Below, in pieces: positions 7,296 to 14,575 of a DNA stretch of 14,681 bases. The stretch is taken from positions 1 through 14,681 of the forward strand of contig JAFUQW010000012.1 of NCBI GenBank assembly GCA_017472115.1. Reading direction: 5' to 3'. The notes under the pieces were generated by a model. The model saw only the letters and a list, made by a program, of their open reading frames with translations, was not told the DNA's origin and ran no database searches. This DNA is from Bacteroidales bacterium. GTDB lineage: Bacteria > Bacteroidota > Bacteroidia > Bacteroidales > UBA932. The stretch's first letter is position 1. Every line of letters starts with the position of its first letter. The position numbers and the translations under genes are program-made.

Positions 7296-10200
7296 GTGAG
7301 ACGATTACACTACATATTTGCCCTTATTTTATTGCTTGCACCGACAATTGCAAGCGCTCAGTTCTATGTGACCGGAGATGACCCGGGCAGACTTCGCTGG
7401 AACTATATAGACACGGACAGCTACAGGATAATCTATCCGCGCGGAGCAGATTCCCTGGCCTTCTTCTATGGTACACAGCTCGAAAAATACAAATATCCGG
7501 TGTCGAGAACGACAGGATATATTACAGGGCAGGGCGACGGCAGACTCATGCCTGTCGTGATGCACACCTTCAACACATCCAACGGTTCCGTGGCATGGGC
7601 TCCTAAGAGGATGGACCTTTTCACTGTGCCTTCCGCTTACAATCCGGAGCCTATCCCGTGGCCATCGATGCTCGCAGTGCATGAATCGAGGCACATCACA
7701 CAGATGCAGTTCGGAATGACCCGCACACTGAAGCCGTTCAATTATGTATTCGGAGAAATGTTCAACATCCTCGTCTCACTTGTCTATCCGGGAATGTATT
7801 TCATAGAAGGCGATGCAGTGGTGGCGGAAACGGCTCTGACAAAATCAGGACGAGGCCGTACGGCTGATTTTCTGAACTATTACATGGTGGCCTTCGACCA
7901 GGGGGACATGCGCAGCTGGAACCGCTGGCTCTATGGCTCGCAATGGCATTATACTCCAAATCATTATGCCCTCGGCTACATGACACTCGGAACATACCGC
8001 TATCTTCACGACCATCCGTATGTGATGCATGACGGATATGACAGGGCTTCGAGAATCGTCTTTGACTTCTCGCCTATACAGACCATGATGAAAAGAGGGG
8101 CAGGAGTCAAGAAATTCAAGCAGGTGTTCCGGGAGGTCCAGGATACGATGAAAGGCATATGGACCGCGGAAATCGAAGCACGCGCTCCATTCATCAGCGG
8201 GAAGATGGTTGCAGAAGGAGACAGGCTCTACACCGACTACAAAGACAACATAGCCGTAGGCTCGGACATATATTCCGTCAAGAGCGGATTCATGACCACT
8301 CCTGTGCTTGTGCGCATAGACAGCACCGGTCGTGAACACAGAGTAAGCCGTTTCGCCTCGCAGACAAGCGTGATCCGCCCTACATCCCAAGGAAGGATCT
8401 ACTGGAGCGAAAACCTGCCTGATGCAAGATGGTCGATGAAGTCGGATTCACGTATAAGATACATCGACCTTTCGCGCAGTGTACGAAAGAAGAATCTCAC
8501 AAACAGGAAAGACCTGCTTTTCAACCCGACCCCTTCCGAGGACGGATTCATGGTGGCGACAGTACAGTATTACACAGAAGGAGGATCAGCCCTTGCGGTA
8601 AGGAAAGCCTATGAGGGAGGCTGCGACAGCGTATATGAAGCTCCCGACAGTGTCCAGCTGCTTGAAACTGCCTGGATCGGGGACAACATTTATTTGACTG
8701 GACTGTCGGAAGGAGGCTACGGCATATATCATCTGCCAGGAGCGGCTTCGGGCAAGGCGGCAGATTGGCAGACCGTTCTCGCACCTCAGCCTGTGATGAT
8801 AAAGGATTTCAGAAGCTATGGAGAAGAATTGATATTCGCATGCGACAGGACCGGTGTGCACGAACTTTATCATCTTGATCCGTCATCAGGTGTCCTGAAG
8901 CAAAAGACCTCGACACGTTACGGTGCATCGGACTTCACCTACAGCACAGACGGGAAATGGCTCTATTACTCATCCCAGACCTTAGACGGAATGAAGATGT
9001 TCCGCACCCCTGTCGATTCGCTCATAGACAGGACAGCAGACTATGCCGACATACATAAATATGTGATAGCTGACAGGCTGGCTGAGCAGGAAAAGGAAAT
9101 AGCGAGACAGGCCGGATCCGACAAGGCCGTGCCTGATATTGACTTCGAAGCCTCAGAGCCTCGCCGCTACAGCAAGGCAGGACATATGTTCAACCTTCAT
9201 TCGTGGGCTCCCGTATATGTCAGCGTCGATAACATCATGAACATGTCCTTCGACAGAATATGGCAGGCTGCATCTCTCGGAGTGTCGGGCATCATGCAGA
9301 ACAGGCTTGCAACAGGTGTCGGCGAGTTCGGTTATTCCGCTCACAAGGATCCTTACAATCCGGCGAAATGGCGTCATTCGGGACATGTCAAATTCACATA
9401 TTCAGGGCTGTATCCGGTGATCGAGGTATCTGTTGACTTCAATGACAGGGCTGCACGTCAGTATAATGTGACCGGCTACGAAAAGGACGGCATGCTGAGT
9501 GCCGGGCTTACATCAAGGGAACTGCCTGCTCCTTACATAGAAGGAAGCCTCTCTTTATACATTCCTTTCGATTTCTCTTCCGGAGGATGGTACAAGGGTG
9601 TCATTCCGAAAATAAACTACAGGATCAGCAACGACAAGTTCAACACAAGCATGCCGGTGATGAGCAGTAGCGGACATATCTATTCAGACGACAGAATGCT
9701 GTCATTCAATGATGTCTTTTATGTTTCGGATGCGTCAGTCCTTCCATCGTTCATAGGCGCTACTGACGGAAAGAACAGCTTCCGCCACAGTCTGAGCGGC
9801 TCACTCAGGGCTTATACAATGCTCGGAACGCCGAATTCGGCTGTATATCCGAGATGGGGAATCGGAATGGAAGCCGGCGCGTCGGGAAGTATCGAAAGTG
9901 CAAGCTGGCTCTCCCCTATGGGATATGCTTATGGCTACGGCTATGTGCCCGGATTCACCAGGACACAAGGTCTGAAGCTGACGGCAATGGTTCAGGCAAA
10001 GCTGAGCAAGAAAGCAGTATTCGGCCAGCCTGTCGTGAACATTCTTCCGCGCGGTATGAGCGAGAACGCTTCGCTTCGCCAGTGGCTCTCTTTGAGAAAC
10101 AGTATTCTGACCCGTTTCACGGCCGATTATGCCATTCCTGTCTATATCGGTGACGCGCACATCGGAGGAGGCTTGTTCTATATCAAGAGGCTTGTCCTGA

Positions 10201-10421
10201 CCCCACATTTCGACTACATGCCGGCAGGAGGATGGAACCTCTACAGCGCCGGCTGCGATCTAACCTTCGACCTCAACAGCATACTCTGGCTCGGCTGGCC
10301 ATGCTCGGTCGGTGTCACCTACTCATACAACGGAAGCCCTCGTTTCTTCGAGCTGCAGCAAAATTCCGGAATCAATATCGGCCATCATTTTATAGGTCCG
10401 ACCTTTAATGTATCATTCTGA
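7296..10421 (+). CDS. Exported HExxH peptidase-like / beta-propeller / outer-membrane barrel protein
   Basis: The product has 1041 residues from the GTG at 7296; TTG at 7287 is the only earlier choice because TAA lies at 7278-7280. No ATG is available in this part of the frame. Starting at GTG gives a neat signal peptide (RRLHYIFALILLLAPTIASA, cut near residue 21). Residues about 30-190 resemble a peptidase MA-like gluzincin: HESRH at 129-133 supplies two zinc histidines and the catalytic Glu130, and PGMYFIEGDAVVAE carries the likely third ligand Glu171. Residues about 270-615 are repeated strands of PD40/TolB propeller style (for example YSTDGKWLYYSSQTLDGMKM). Residues about 630-1041 are alternating aromatic strands ending GPTFNVSF, with the terminal Phe typical of outer-membrane barrels. 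It is probably surface-located; substrate unknown. Domain calls are by eye. Confidence 0.75.
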   Translation: MRRLHYIFALILLLAPTIASAQFYVTGDDPGRLRWNYIDTDSYRIIYPRGADSLAFFYGTQLEKYKYPVSRTTGYITGQGDGRLMPVVMHTFNTSNGSVAWAPKRMDLFTVPSAYNPEPIPWPSMLAVHESRHITQMQFGMTRTLKPFNYVFGEMFNILVSLVYPGMYFIEGDAVVAETALTKSGRGRTADFLNYYMVAFDQGDMRSWNRWLYGSQWHYTPNHYALGYMTLGTYRYLHDHPYVMHDGYDRASRIVFDFSPIQTMMKRGAGVKKFKQVFREVQDTMKGIWTAEIEARAPFISGKMVAEGDRLYTDYKDNIAVGSDIYSVKSGFMTTPVLVRIDSTGREHRVSRFASQTSVIRPTSQGRIYWSENLPDARWSMKSDSRIRYIDLSRSVRKKNLTNRKDLLFNPTPSEDGFMVATVQYYTEGGSALAVRKAYEGGCDSVYEAPDSVQLLETAWIGDNIYLTGLSEGGYGIYHLPGAASGKAADWQTVLAPQPVMIKDFRSYGEELIFACDRTGVHELYHLDPSSGVLKQKTSTRYGASDFTYSTDGKWLYYSSQTLDGMKMFRTPVDSLIDRTADYADIHKYVIADRLAEQEKEIARQAGSDKAVPDIDFEASEPRRYSKAGHMFNLHSWAPVYVSVDNIMNMSFDRIWQAASLGVSGIMQNRLATGVGEFGYSAHKDPYNPAKWRHSGHVKFTYSGLYPVIEVSVDFNDRAARQYNVTGYEKDGMLSAGLTSRELPAPYIEGSLSLYIPFDFSSGGWYKGVIPKINYRISNDKFNTSMPVMSSSGHIYSDDRMLSFNDVFYVSDASVLPSFIGATDGKNSFRHSLSGSLRAYTMLGTPNSAVYPRWGIGMEAGASGSIESASWLSPMGYAYGYGYVPGFTRTQGLKLTAMVQAKLSKKAVFGQPVVNILPRGMSENASLRQWLSLRNSILTRFTADYAIPVYIGDAHIGGGLFYIKRLVLTPHFDYMPAGGWNLYSAGCDLTFDLNSILWLGWPCSVGVTYSYNGSPRFFELQQNSGINIGHHFIGPTFNVSF

Positions 10422-10437
10422 TCAATTGTCATTTATT

Positions 10438-10508
10438 AACTGTCATTCTGAGTAAAATAACTGTCATTCTGAGTAAAACAACTGTCATTCTGAGCGAAGC
10501 GAAGAATC
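10438..10508. repeat. Three tandem 21-bp units ending in a dispersed-type repeat
   Basis: Units begin at 10438, 10459 and 10480 and share AACTGTCATTCTGAG. The first two continue TAAAA(T/C). The third continues into GCGAAGCGAAGAATCT, which completes a sequence I know as a frequent intergenic repeat in Bacteroidota and other phyla (TGTCATTCTGAGCGAAGCGAAGAATCT-type). The end of the upstream gene (TCATTCTGA, 10413-10421, containing its stop) is also part of the same pattern. The repeat's function is not known to me. Confidence 0.8.
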
Positions 10509-10523
10509 TTTAAACCATCGAAT

Positions 10524-11186
10524 ATGTCAATAATCAACGAAGCCCTCGCCCCATGCAGCAAATGCGGACAGCAGCAGAAAGTGACTGTCTATAGAAGCAT
10601 CAACATATCCGAAAATCCCGAACTCAAGGAGAAGGTACGCAGCGGAGAACTCTTCCTATGGGAGTGCCCTCATTGCGGGCAGGTCAATCTCGCGAAATAC
10701 GAGACCCTTTACCACGATCCTGAGGCAAAGCTGATGTTCTGGCTCATCCCTTCAGGCGAGATTTCGGAAAGTCAGATGCAGGCCATAACCATGCACACGA
10801 AGGCGATGGGCGGCTATACACTGCGCCGTGTGAACGACATGGGCACCCTCATGGAAAAGGTGCTCATCAATGAGGCCGGACTCGATGATGTCGTGGTGGA
10901 GATGGTGAAATATGTAACGAAGCTCGAAATGGTGCAGAAGATGGTGGAACAGGACAGGAAGGAAGCTTTCCTTGCCGGAAAATTCCATTTCTATCGTGCT
11001 GATGGAGAAGGAGATGAAAGGATGCTGACATTCATGTACCCTCTGGACGGACAGATGATGGGGGTCAATGTCGGAATCAATGTATATCAGGACTGTACCG
11101 GCATCCTTGAACGCAATCCGCAGATGCGTCCGGAAGAAGGTTTCGTGACCATTGATGCAGACTGGTTAGCATCCAGACTGGCATAA
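10524..11186 (+). CDS. CpXC-domain protein
   Basis: The product has 220 residues and no signal peptide, so it is probably cytoplasmic. Two CxxC pairs, Cys11-Cys14 (CSKC) and Cys48-Cys51 (CPHC), would form a zinc ribbon. The spacing and the WECPHCGQ context fit the CpXC domain, whose function is not established. The rest alternates helix and strand without a motif I recognise. The gene starts 16 bp after the tandem repeat and ends only 4 bp from the stop of the convergent lipoprotein gene. No promoter matching TAnnTTTG is visible upstream, so it may be read through from the large upstream gene. Confidence 0.75.
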   Translation: MSIINEALAPCSKCGQQQKVTVYRSINISENPELKEKVRSGELFLWECPHCGQVNLAKYETLYHDPEAKLMFWLIPSGEISESQMQAITMHTKAMGGYTLRRVNDMGTLMEKVLINEAGLDDVVVEMVKYVTKLEMVQKMVEQDRKEAFLAGKFHFYRADGEGDERMLTFMYPLDGQMMGVNVGINVYQDCTGILERNPQMRPEEGFVTIDADWLASRLA

Positions 11187-11201
11187 AGAATTACCATTCT
11201 T
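11186..11201. terminator. Small hairpin between convergent genes
   Basis: AAGAAT-TACC-ATTCTT is a perfect 6-bp stem with a 4-nt loop spanning the stop codons of the two convergent genes, which are 4 bp apart. It is AT-rich and short with no strong T run, so it is at best a weak bidirectional terminator. Confidence 0.3.
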
Positions 11202-11523
11202 CAAAATAGATGGTGACTTCATCGCCTTCCTGTACCTGCACGGCCTGATAATATCCTCCGCAATAGACTATGTAATCACCGGCATTGAGGGTAAACGAAA
11301 CTTCGTTGTATCTGCCTTTCCTGACTGAGTCATAGGCAATCGGAGAGTCATTTTCCAATCCGAGAGTGTATGGAAAAACCTCTACATCATAGTCAAACAT
11401 AGGGTCATATACGCACACCGTCAGTACACCCGTTCCGTTGGAAAGTTCTATACAACCGTTCAGCGCGAACATTGATGCTGCAGCAATTACAGCAGAAATC
11501 ATCAGAACTAATCTCTTCTTCAT
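11191..11523 (-). CDS. Small lipoprotein near the C10 protease, unknown function
   Basis: The product has 110 residues from the ATG at 11521-11523 (MKKRLVLMISAVIAAASMF, lipobox LNGC with Cys24). The promoter at 11548-11578 lies inside the longer reading from 11577, which rules that start out. The ATG at 11527-11529 is two codons upstream and also possible. The mature part of about 86 residues looks all-beta (VLTVCVYDP, VSFTLNAGDYIVYCGGYY, VQVQEGDEVTIYFEEW) and is acidic. No family was recognised. It lies downstream of the C10 protease and its companion lipoprotein but has its own promoter. Bacteroides C10 proteases are known to be paired with small inhibitors, so an inhibitor role is a positional guess only. 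Confidence 0.75.
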   Translation of the reverse strand: MKKRLVLMISAVIAAASMFALNGCIELSNGTGVLTVCVYDPMFDYDVEVFPYTLGLENDSPIAYDSVRKGRYNEVSFTLNAGDYIVYCGGYYQAVQVQEGDEVTIYFEEW

Positions 11524-11547
11524 AATCATTAATATATGTTCCATCCG

Positions 11548-11578
11548 CAAATATATAATCTTTAGCCGTATTTGCAAA
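11548..11578 (-). promoter_or_regulatory. Bacteroides-type promoter for the small lipoprotein
   Basis: On the minus strand TTTG (11575-11578) is followed by 19 bp and TATATTTG (11548-11555), an exact match to TTTG, 19-21 bp, TAnnTTTG. Transcription should start near 11541-11543, about 20 nt before the ATG at 11523. It is the best promoter in the window. Confidence 0.8.
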
Positions 11579-11641
11579 ATCGTCTCTGCTTAAGCTATAA
11601 CCCGCGTCTCGATAAGCCTTTTGCCCAATCTCAGGTTTGAA

Positions 11642-12448
11642 TTATCTCAGTCCGTATCTGGTCGTGAATCTGCAATGCAATACTTCGTCTTTGTAAGGAA
11701 CCGGAGCATCAGGGTCAGAGATTTTATCATTAAGCCAATTAAGGTACATTACAACCTTTACGGGTATCTTCAGTTCAAAAGTAACTTTCTCATCCGTAAG
11801 TTTATAATTCTTCATCGGGATATTGAAAGCTATACCACTTCCTTCAGCAACAGATATATAATCAAAAGGGATATTCAGGAAAGGGTTGATATTATCTCTA
11901 AGATTCGTTGGACACGCTATGACAGGATCATTCCCATATTTTAATATAACATCTTCATCTCCGGGATTGTATTCATACGTAATGAGATGCCCTAATTCCT
12001 CTCCGGCAGCATATCCGGCAAACTCCTTATCAGCAATCAATGAAATACCTCCATTATACAATATTGTGATTATACCATCATCATTGTCGAAATATTCCGG
12101 TTGATAAACAGGATACAAATCATAAAAAGCCTCATATTCCTTTCTGACCTTTTTCCTACCATCACCAAATGTCTCGAATATTTCATCAGATGGAATGACT
12201 CGATAAATCCAGCCCATCATATCTGTTTTTTCAGTTTTGCTGCTGAGGTCAAAAGTGAATCCAAAACTGAAACTGTTGCCATATACTTGCTGATCTTCTC
12301 CATCCGGAAGGTAATATGATAATTCTGTACTGTTCAAACATTCTCCGGTCAATAATCTTATATACCTGATACCGGGGAATCCTGCTCCGACGAACCAGCA
12401 TGAGACAACCAATGGCAGCATGACCAATAATAATATAATCTTTTTCAT
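11642..12448 (-). CDS. Lipoprotein of unknown function beside the C10 protease
   Basis: The product has 268 residues with a clear lipoprotein signal (MKKIILLLVMLPLVVSC, Cys17). The mature part is mixed with many aromatic and acidic residues; strand-like blocks include FSFGFTFDLSS and EKVTFELKIPVKVVMYLNWL. No domain, catalytic motif or repeat was recognised. It starts 32 bp after the stop of the C10 protease gene with no promoter of its own, so it is almost certainly co-transcribed with it and may be a partner, substrate-handling factor or inhibitor. It is AT-richer than the metabolic genes, as is the protease gene. Confidence 0.75.
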   Translation of the reverse strand: MKKIILLLVMLPLVVSCWFVGAGFPGIRYIRLLTGECLNSTELSYYLPDGEDQQVYGNSFSFGFTFDLSSKTEKTDMMGWIYRVIPSDEIFETFGDGRKKVRKEYEAFYDLYPVYQPEYFDNDDGIITILYNGGISLIADKEFAGYAAGEELGHLITYEYNPGDEDVILKYGNDPVIACPTNLRDNINPFLNIPFDYISVAEGSGIAFNIPMKNYKLTDEKVTFELKIPVKVVMYLNWLNDKISDPDAPVPYKDEVLHCRFTTRYGLR

Positions 12449-12480
12449 AACAGTTGATTCTTTTGAAACATTTGCAGATC

Positions 12481-13887
12481 TTACTCAGCAACGCCAAAAT
12501 CATAAATTATCTTTTTATTATGATTATAATCGCCACCATCATCCAGAACCCATCTTCCGGTTAAAGTAAACCATCCGTCGTTTACAGGATCCTTTTTTTT
12601 CCATTGAGTTTTCCATCCCCAATTGATTTTTATGGCAGTTACGGATGCCGGCGAATAACTCTTTGTGGTATAACTCTCGAATGGCAAATACGGCTCAGTA
12701 GGAGGTACATCCCAGACATAGTAGTGATAGTGGGTGTATTCTGTGCGTGTCGATCGATAACCATCTATTACAAAACAATGGATTCTGGTATCTACAGGTA
12801 TCAGCAAGTTGGAAGCAGATACAATGACCGGCATCTGATTCAATAAACTGTTTTCCACGATCTCTTCATCGTAATTACCATGAGAACAACTGATTCCGTG
12901 GTAGTCGAATAAATATGTCTTTAGATTGACTGGAAGAGCCCAGGAGTATTGACCAAAAATATTATCGCAGTAATGCATGTTTACCATGTCTGCGACATGC
13001 GCAATCAATATGGCTTCCGGAACATAAACTGTTGAATCAGATTTCATGTTCATGCTCATTGAATCCCATACTGTTTCTGAAAGATTTGTCAGAACTCTTT
13101 CATAACCATCAATATTTCCCACACAATAACCTTGACTGTACATTTGTGAAGGTGTTTGTAATTTATTATGCAGATAATAAAGTACTTGAGCACCGGCTAC
13201 AGCAACGCATCCGGCTAATGCTCTTGTATCCGGATCATTTACATAATATGGGCTATACATGTTGTAAGGTTCATTCTGATGCCATTGAGATACCATATGA
13301 TTGATAACAGTATCTTCTATAGTCATTGATCCTATTATTGTTTCCTCCCAATGTCCGCCAGGGTAAGGTATTATCGGTAAATTCGGATCAATTCTTGGTT
13401 GTTGCCAAAAAATTTTATGCGAACTAACCTCGTCCTTGTTGAAAATCAATTCTTCGTCTGTCGCGCGTTTTACTTTTGCAATGTCATTTGACATGGATGA
13501 AATCCAGAGTGCAGCAGCAGGACTACCATCTTCCAATGAAAAATAACCATTTTCTCCTTCGGCGAGAATAGCCGGGGTTCGTTTGTCTGATGAATATATC
13601 TTCCACCCATCATTGCTCCCAAAATTGACAACATACATTAGTGTGTCCTGATTTTCAGTGATATATGGATTGACTTTATAAGAGTAACCATGGGTTTTAG
13701 TGATAGGAAAATCCCGTGAGATTACTTGATGAATCTCATTTAATGAAACATGGTTATCAGAACTTGAAGATATTATATCCTCAACATAATCGACCTTTTG
13801 AGGAAAGATCATAATGCCAGTATCAATCTTTGAACAGGAAATAGCAACCAGAAACAGAGTAACGGTTGCATAAGCTAATCGTTTCAT
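12481..13887 (-). CDS. C10 family (streptopain-like) cysteine protease lipoprotein
   Basis: The product has 468 residues. MKRLAYATVTLFLVAISC is a lipoprotein signal with Cys18, so the proenzyme is membrane-anchored and outside the cytoplasm. Residues about 45-135 are the propeptide typical of SpeB relatives (TLMYVVNFGSNDGWKIYSSD, then RTPAILAEGENGYF). The catalytic domain follows: SQWHQNEPYN at 200-209, the nucleophile Cys227 in AGCVAVAGAQVLYYLH, the catalytic His370 in RIHCFVIDGY, and INWGW at 421-425 with the conserved Trp behind the active site. Between INWGW and DGWF lies a lysine-rich stretch, KTQWKKKDPVN, longer than the usual WGWGG..DG(Y/F)F link. All key residues are present, so it is probably active. 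It leads an operon with the lipoprotein at 11642-12448. Confidence 0.92.
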   Translation of the reverse strand: MKRLAYATVTLFLVAISCSKIDTGIMIFPQKVDYVEDIISSSSDNHVSLNEIHQVISRDFPITKTHGYSYKVNPYITENQDTLMYVVNFGSNDGWKIYSSDKRTPAILAEGENGYFSLEDGSPAAALWISSMSNDIAKVKRATDEELIFNKDEVSSHKIFWQQPRIDPNLPIIPYPGGHWEETIIGSMTIEDTVINHMVSQWHQNEPYNMYSPYYVNDPDTRALAGCVAVAGAQVLYYLHNKLQTPSQMYSQGYCVGNIDGYERVLTNLSETVWDSMSMNMKSDSTVYVPEAILIAHVADMVNMHYCDNIFGQYSWALPVNLKTYLFDYHGISCSHGNYDEEIVENSLLNQMPVIVSASNLLIPVDTRIHCFVIDGYRSTRTEYTHYHYYVWDVPPTEPYLPFESYTTKSYSPASVTAIKINWGWKTQWKKKDPVNDGWFTLTGRWVLDDGGDYNHNKKIIYDFGVAE

Positions 13888-13969
13888 AGTTCTATAAGAA
13901 TTTAAATATTAATATTCACCATGTAATGGCAGATGTTGCTGTCAAAGTCTCAACATGTTAAAAATAAAT

Positions 13970-14004
13970 AATCTATTCGAAATCATATTGATTCTGAATA
14001 GATT
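13970..14004 (-). terminator. Stem-loop at the end of the KilA-N remnant
   Basis: AATCTATTC (13970-13978) and GAATAGATT (13996-14004) are perfect 9-bp arms. Inside them AATCA-TAT-TGATT (13981-13993) adds five more pairs after a 2-nt mismatch. The stem begins at the KilA-N stop codon, and on the minus strand it is followed by ATTTATTTTTAAC, a T-rich tail. This fits a rho-independent terminator; it could also be a dyad operator upstream of the C10 protease gene (start 13887). Confidence 0.5.
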
Positions 14005-14024
14005 TAAAGCATAATAGATAATAA

Positions 14025-14043
14025 ATTGTTCCTTATGAACAAT
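14025..14043. repeat. 7-bp perfect inverted repeat in the KilA-N 3' end
   Basis: ATTGTTC-CTTAT-GAACAAT has 7-bp arms and a 5-nt loop, extendable with a bulge through flanking ATAAA/TTTAT. It lies in the unrecognised tail of the KilA-N remnant, about 20 bp before the stop-codon stem-loop. Confidence 0.5.
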
Positions 14044-14278
14044 AATTTATATAAGGGACAAATTTCCTCTTCTTCTTGGAGTATTTCTTGCGGCGGGATA
14101 AGATGCCGGCCTACCGCACTCGTATGAATATGGTAATTGATCTTTGCCAGTTCAAATGCAATATCCTTATGTGCAAAAGTACCGCCATAACGCCCGGTCT
14201 TGGAAATGATACCCACAGCATGCGTCCTTTCCATCCATTCCTTGGCACTCAAACGGAAATTATTGAGACCGACCATAC

Positions 14279-14310
14279 TTTTAATTATGTCGAATTCGAC
14301 ATAATTAAAA
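14279..14310. repeat. 32-bp perfect palindrome inside KilA-N
   Basis: TTTTAATTATGTCGAA (14279-14294) is followed directly by its exact reverse complement (14295-14310), with GAATTC at the centre and no spacer. It lies in the KilA-N domain coding region, and because it is a perfect palindrome both strands encode FNYVEFDIIK. The message would form a hairpin of about 14 bp. Confidence 0.95.
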
Positions 14311-14484
14311 TCTGGATTATTCAATCGTTCCCAAATCCCAAGAAACTCTACAGTATTCCTATTGCGTAACCAATTTGAGAAAAAGAACTCCCCTTCTTTA
14401 GCCTTCAACATATCTGTAAGGCTGATGTAATCTTCGTTACGAACTTTGATTACCGACACCTACGTGTCTTTAACTGAAATTTTA

Positions 14485-14529
14485 GCCATAAACAAATCCT
14501 TTTAAGGGTTAATAAAATTTGTTTATGGC
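14485..14529. promoter_or_regulatory. 13-bp perfect inverted repeat over the KilA-N start codon
   Basis: GCCATAAACAAAT (14485-14497) and ATTTGTTTATGGC (14517-14529) are perfect arms with a 19-nt spacer. On the minus-strand message the arm nearer the gene contains the ATG at 14487-14489, so a hairpin would hide the start codon and the ribosome site. It may be an RNA switch or a protein-binding dyad. Confidence 0.6.
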
Positions 14530-14543
14530 CCCCTCAATCCCCG

Positions 14544-14575
14544 CAAAGGTGCAAAAAAGCAGGCAGCCTGTCAAA
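14544..14575 (-). promoter_or_regulatory. Bacteroides-type promoter for the KilA-N gene
   Basis: On the minus strand TTTG (14572-14575) is followed by 20 bp and CACCTTTG (14544-14551), one base off TAnnTTTG. Spacing is ideal. The message would start near 14537-14539 and include the whole start-codon hairpin at 14485-14529. Confidence 0.6.

Larger units (their letters stand above)
14004..14489 (-). pseudogene. KilA-N domain protein, broken by a stop and probable internal deletion
   Basis: From the ATG at 14487-14489 the frame reads MAKISVKDT, then TAG at 14460-14462, then in the same frame VSVIKVRNEDYISLTDMLKA and on through the KilA-N domain (FFFSNWLRNRNTVEFLGIWE, FNYVEFDIIK, RLSAKEWMERTHAVGIISKT, GRYGGTFAHKDIAFE). 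Family members of this type carry no stop at codon 10 and are roughly twice as long. Here AHKDIAFE passes straight into LAKINYHIHTSAVGRHLIPP, which in relatives lies well downstream, after a segment like FxxWISPEFKLYLIKEFQRLK; this suggests a deletion. The end (LYKLLFIRNNLLSIML) matches nothing I know. A shorter product could start at GTG 14457-14459. KilA-N is a DNA-binding domain of phage and mobile DNA. Confidence 0.75.

Noticed and set aside
13888..13969. Promoter for the C10 protease gene
   Set aside because: A TTTG is present on the minus strand near 13950, but nothing matching TAnnTTTG follows at 19-21 bp, so no promoter is called.
14076..14369. Plus-strand frame containing FNYVEFDIIK
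   Set aside because: The peptide match to the KilA-N frame is a direct result of the 32-bp palindrome; the rest is antisense.
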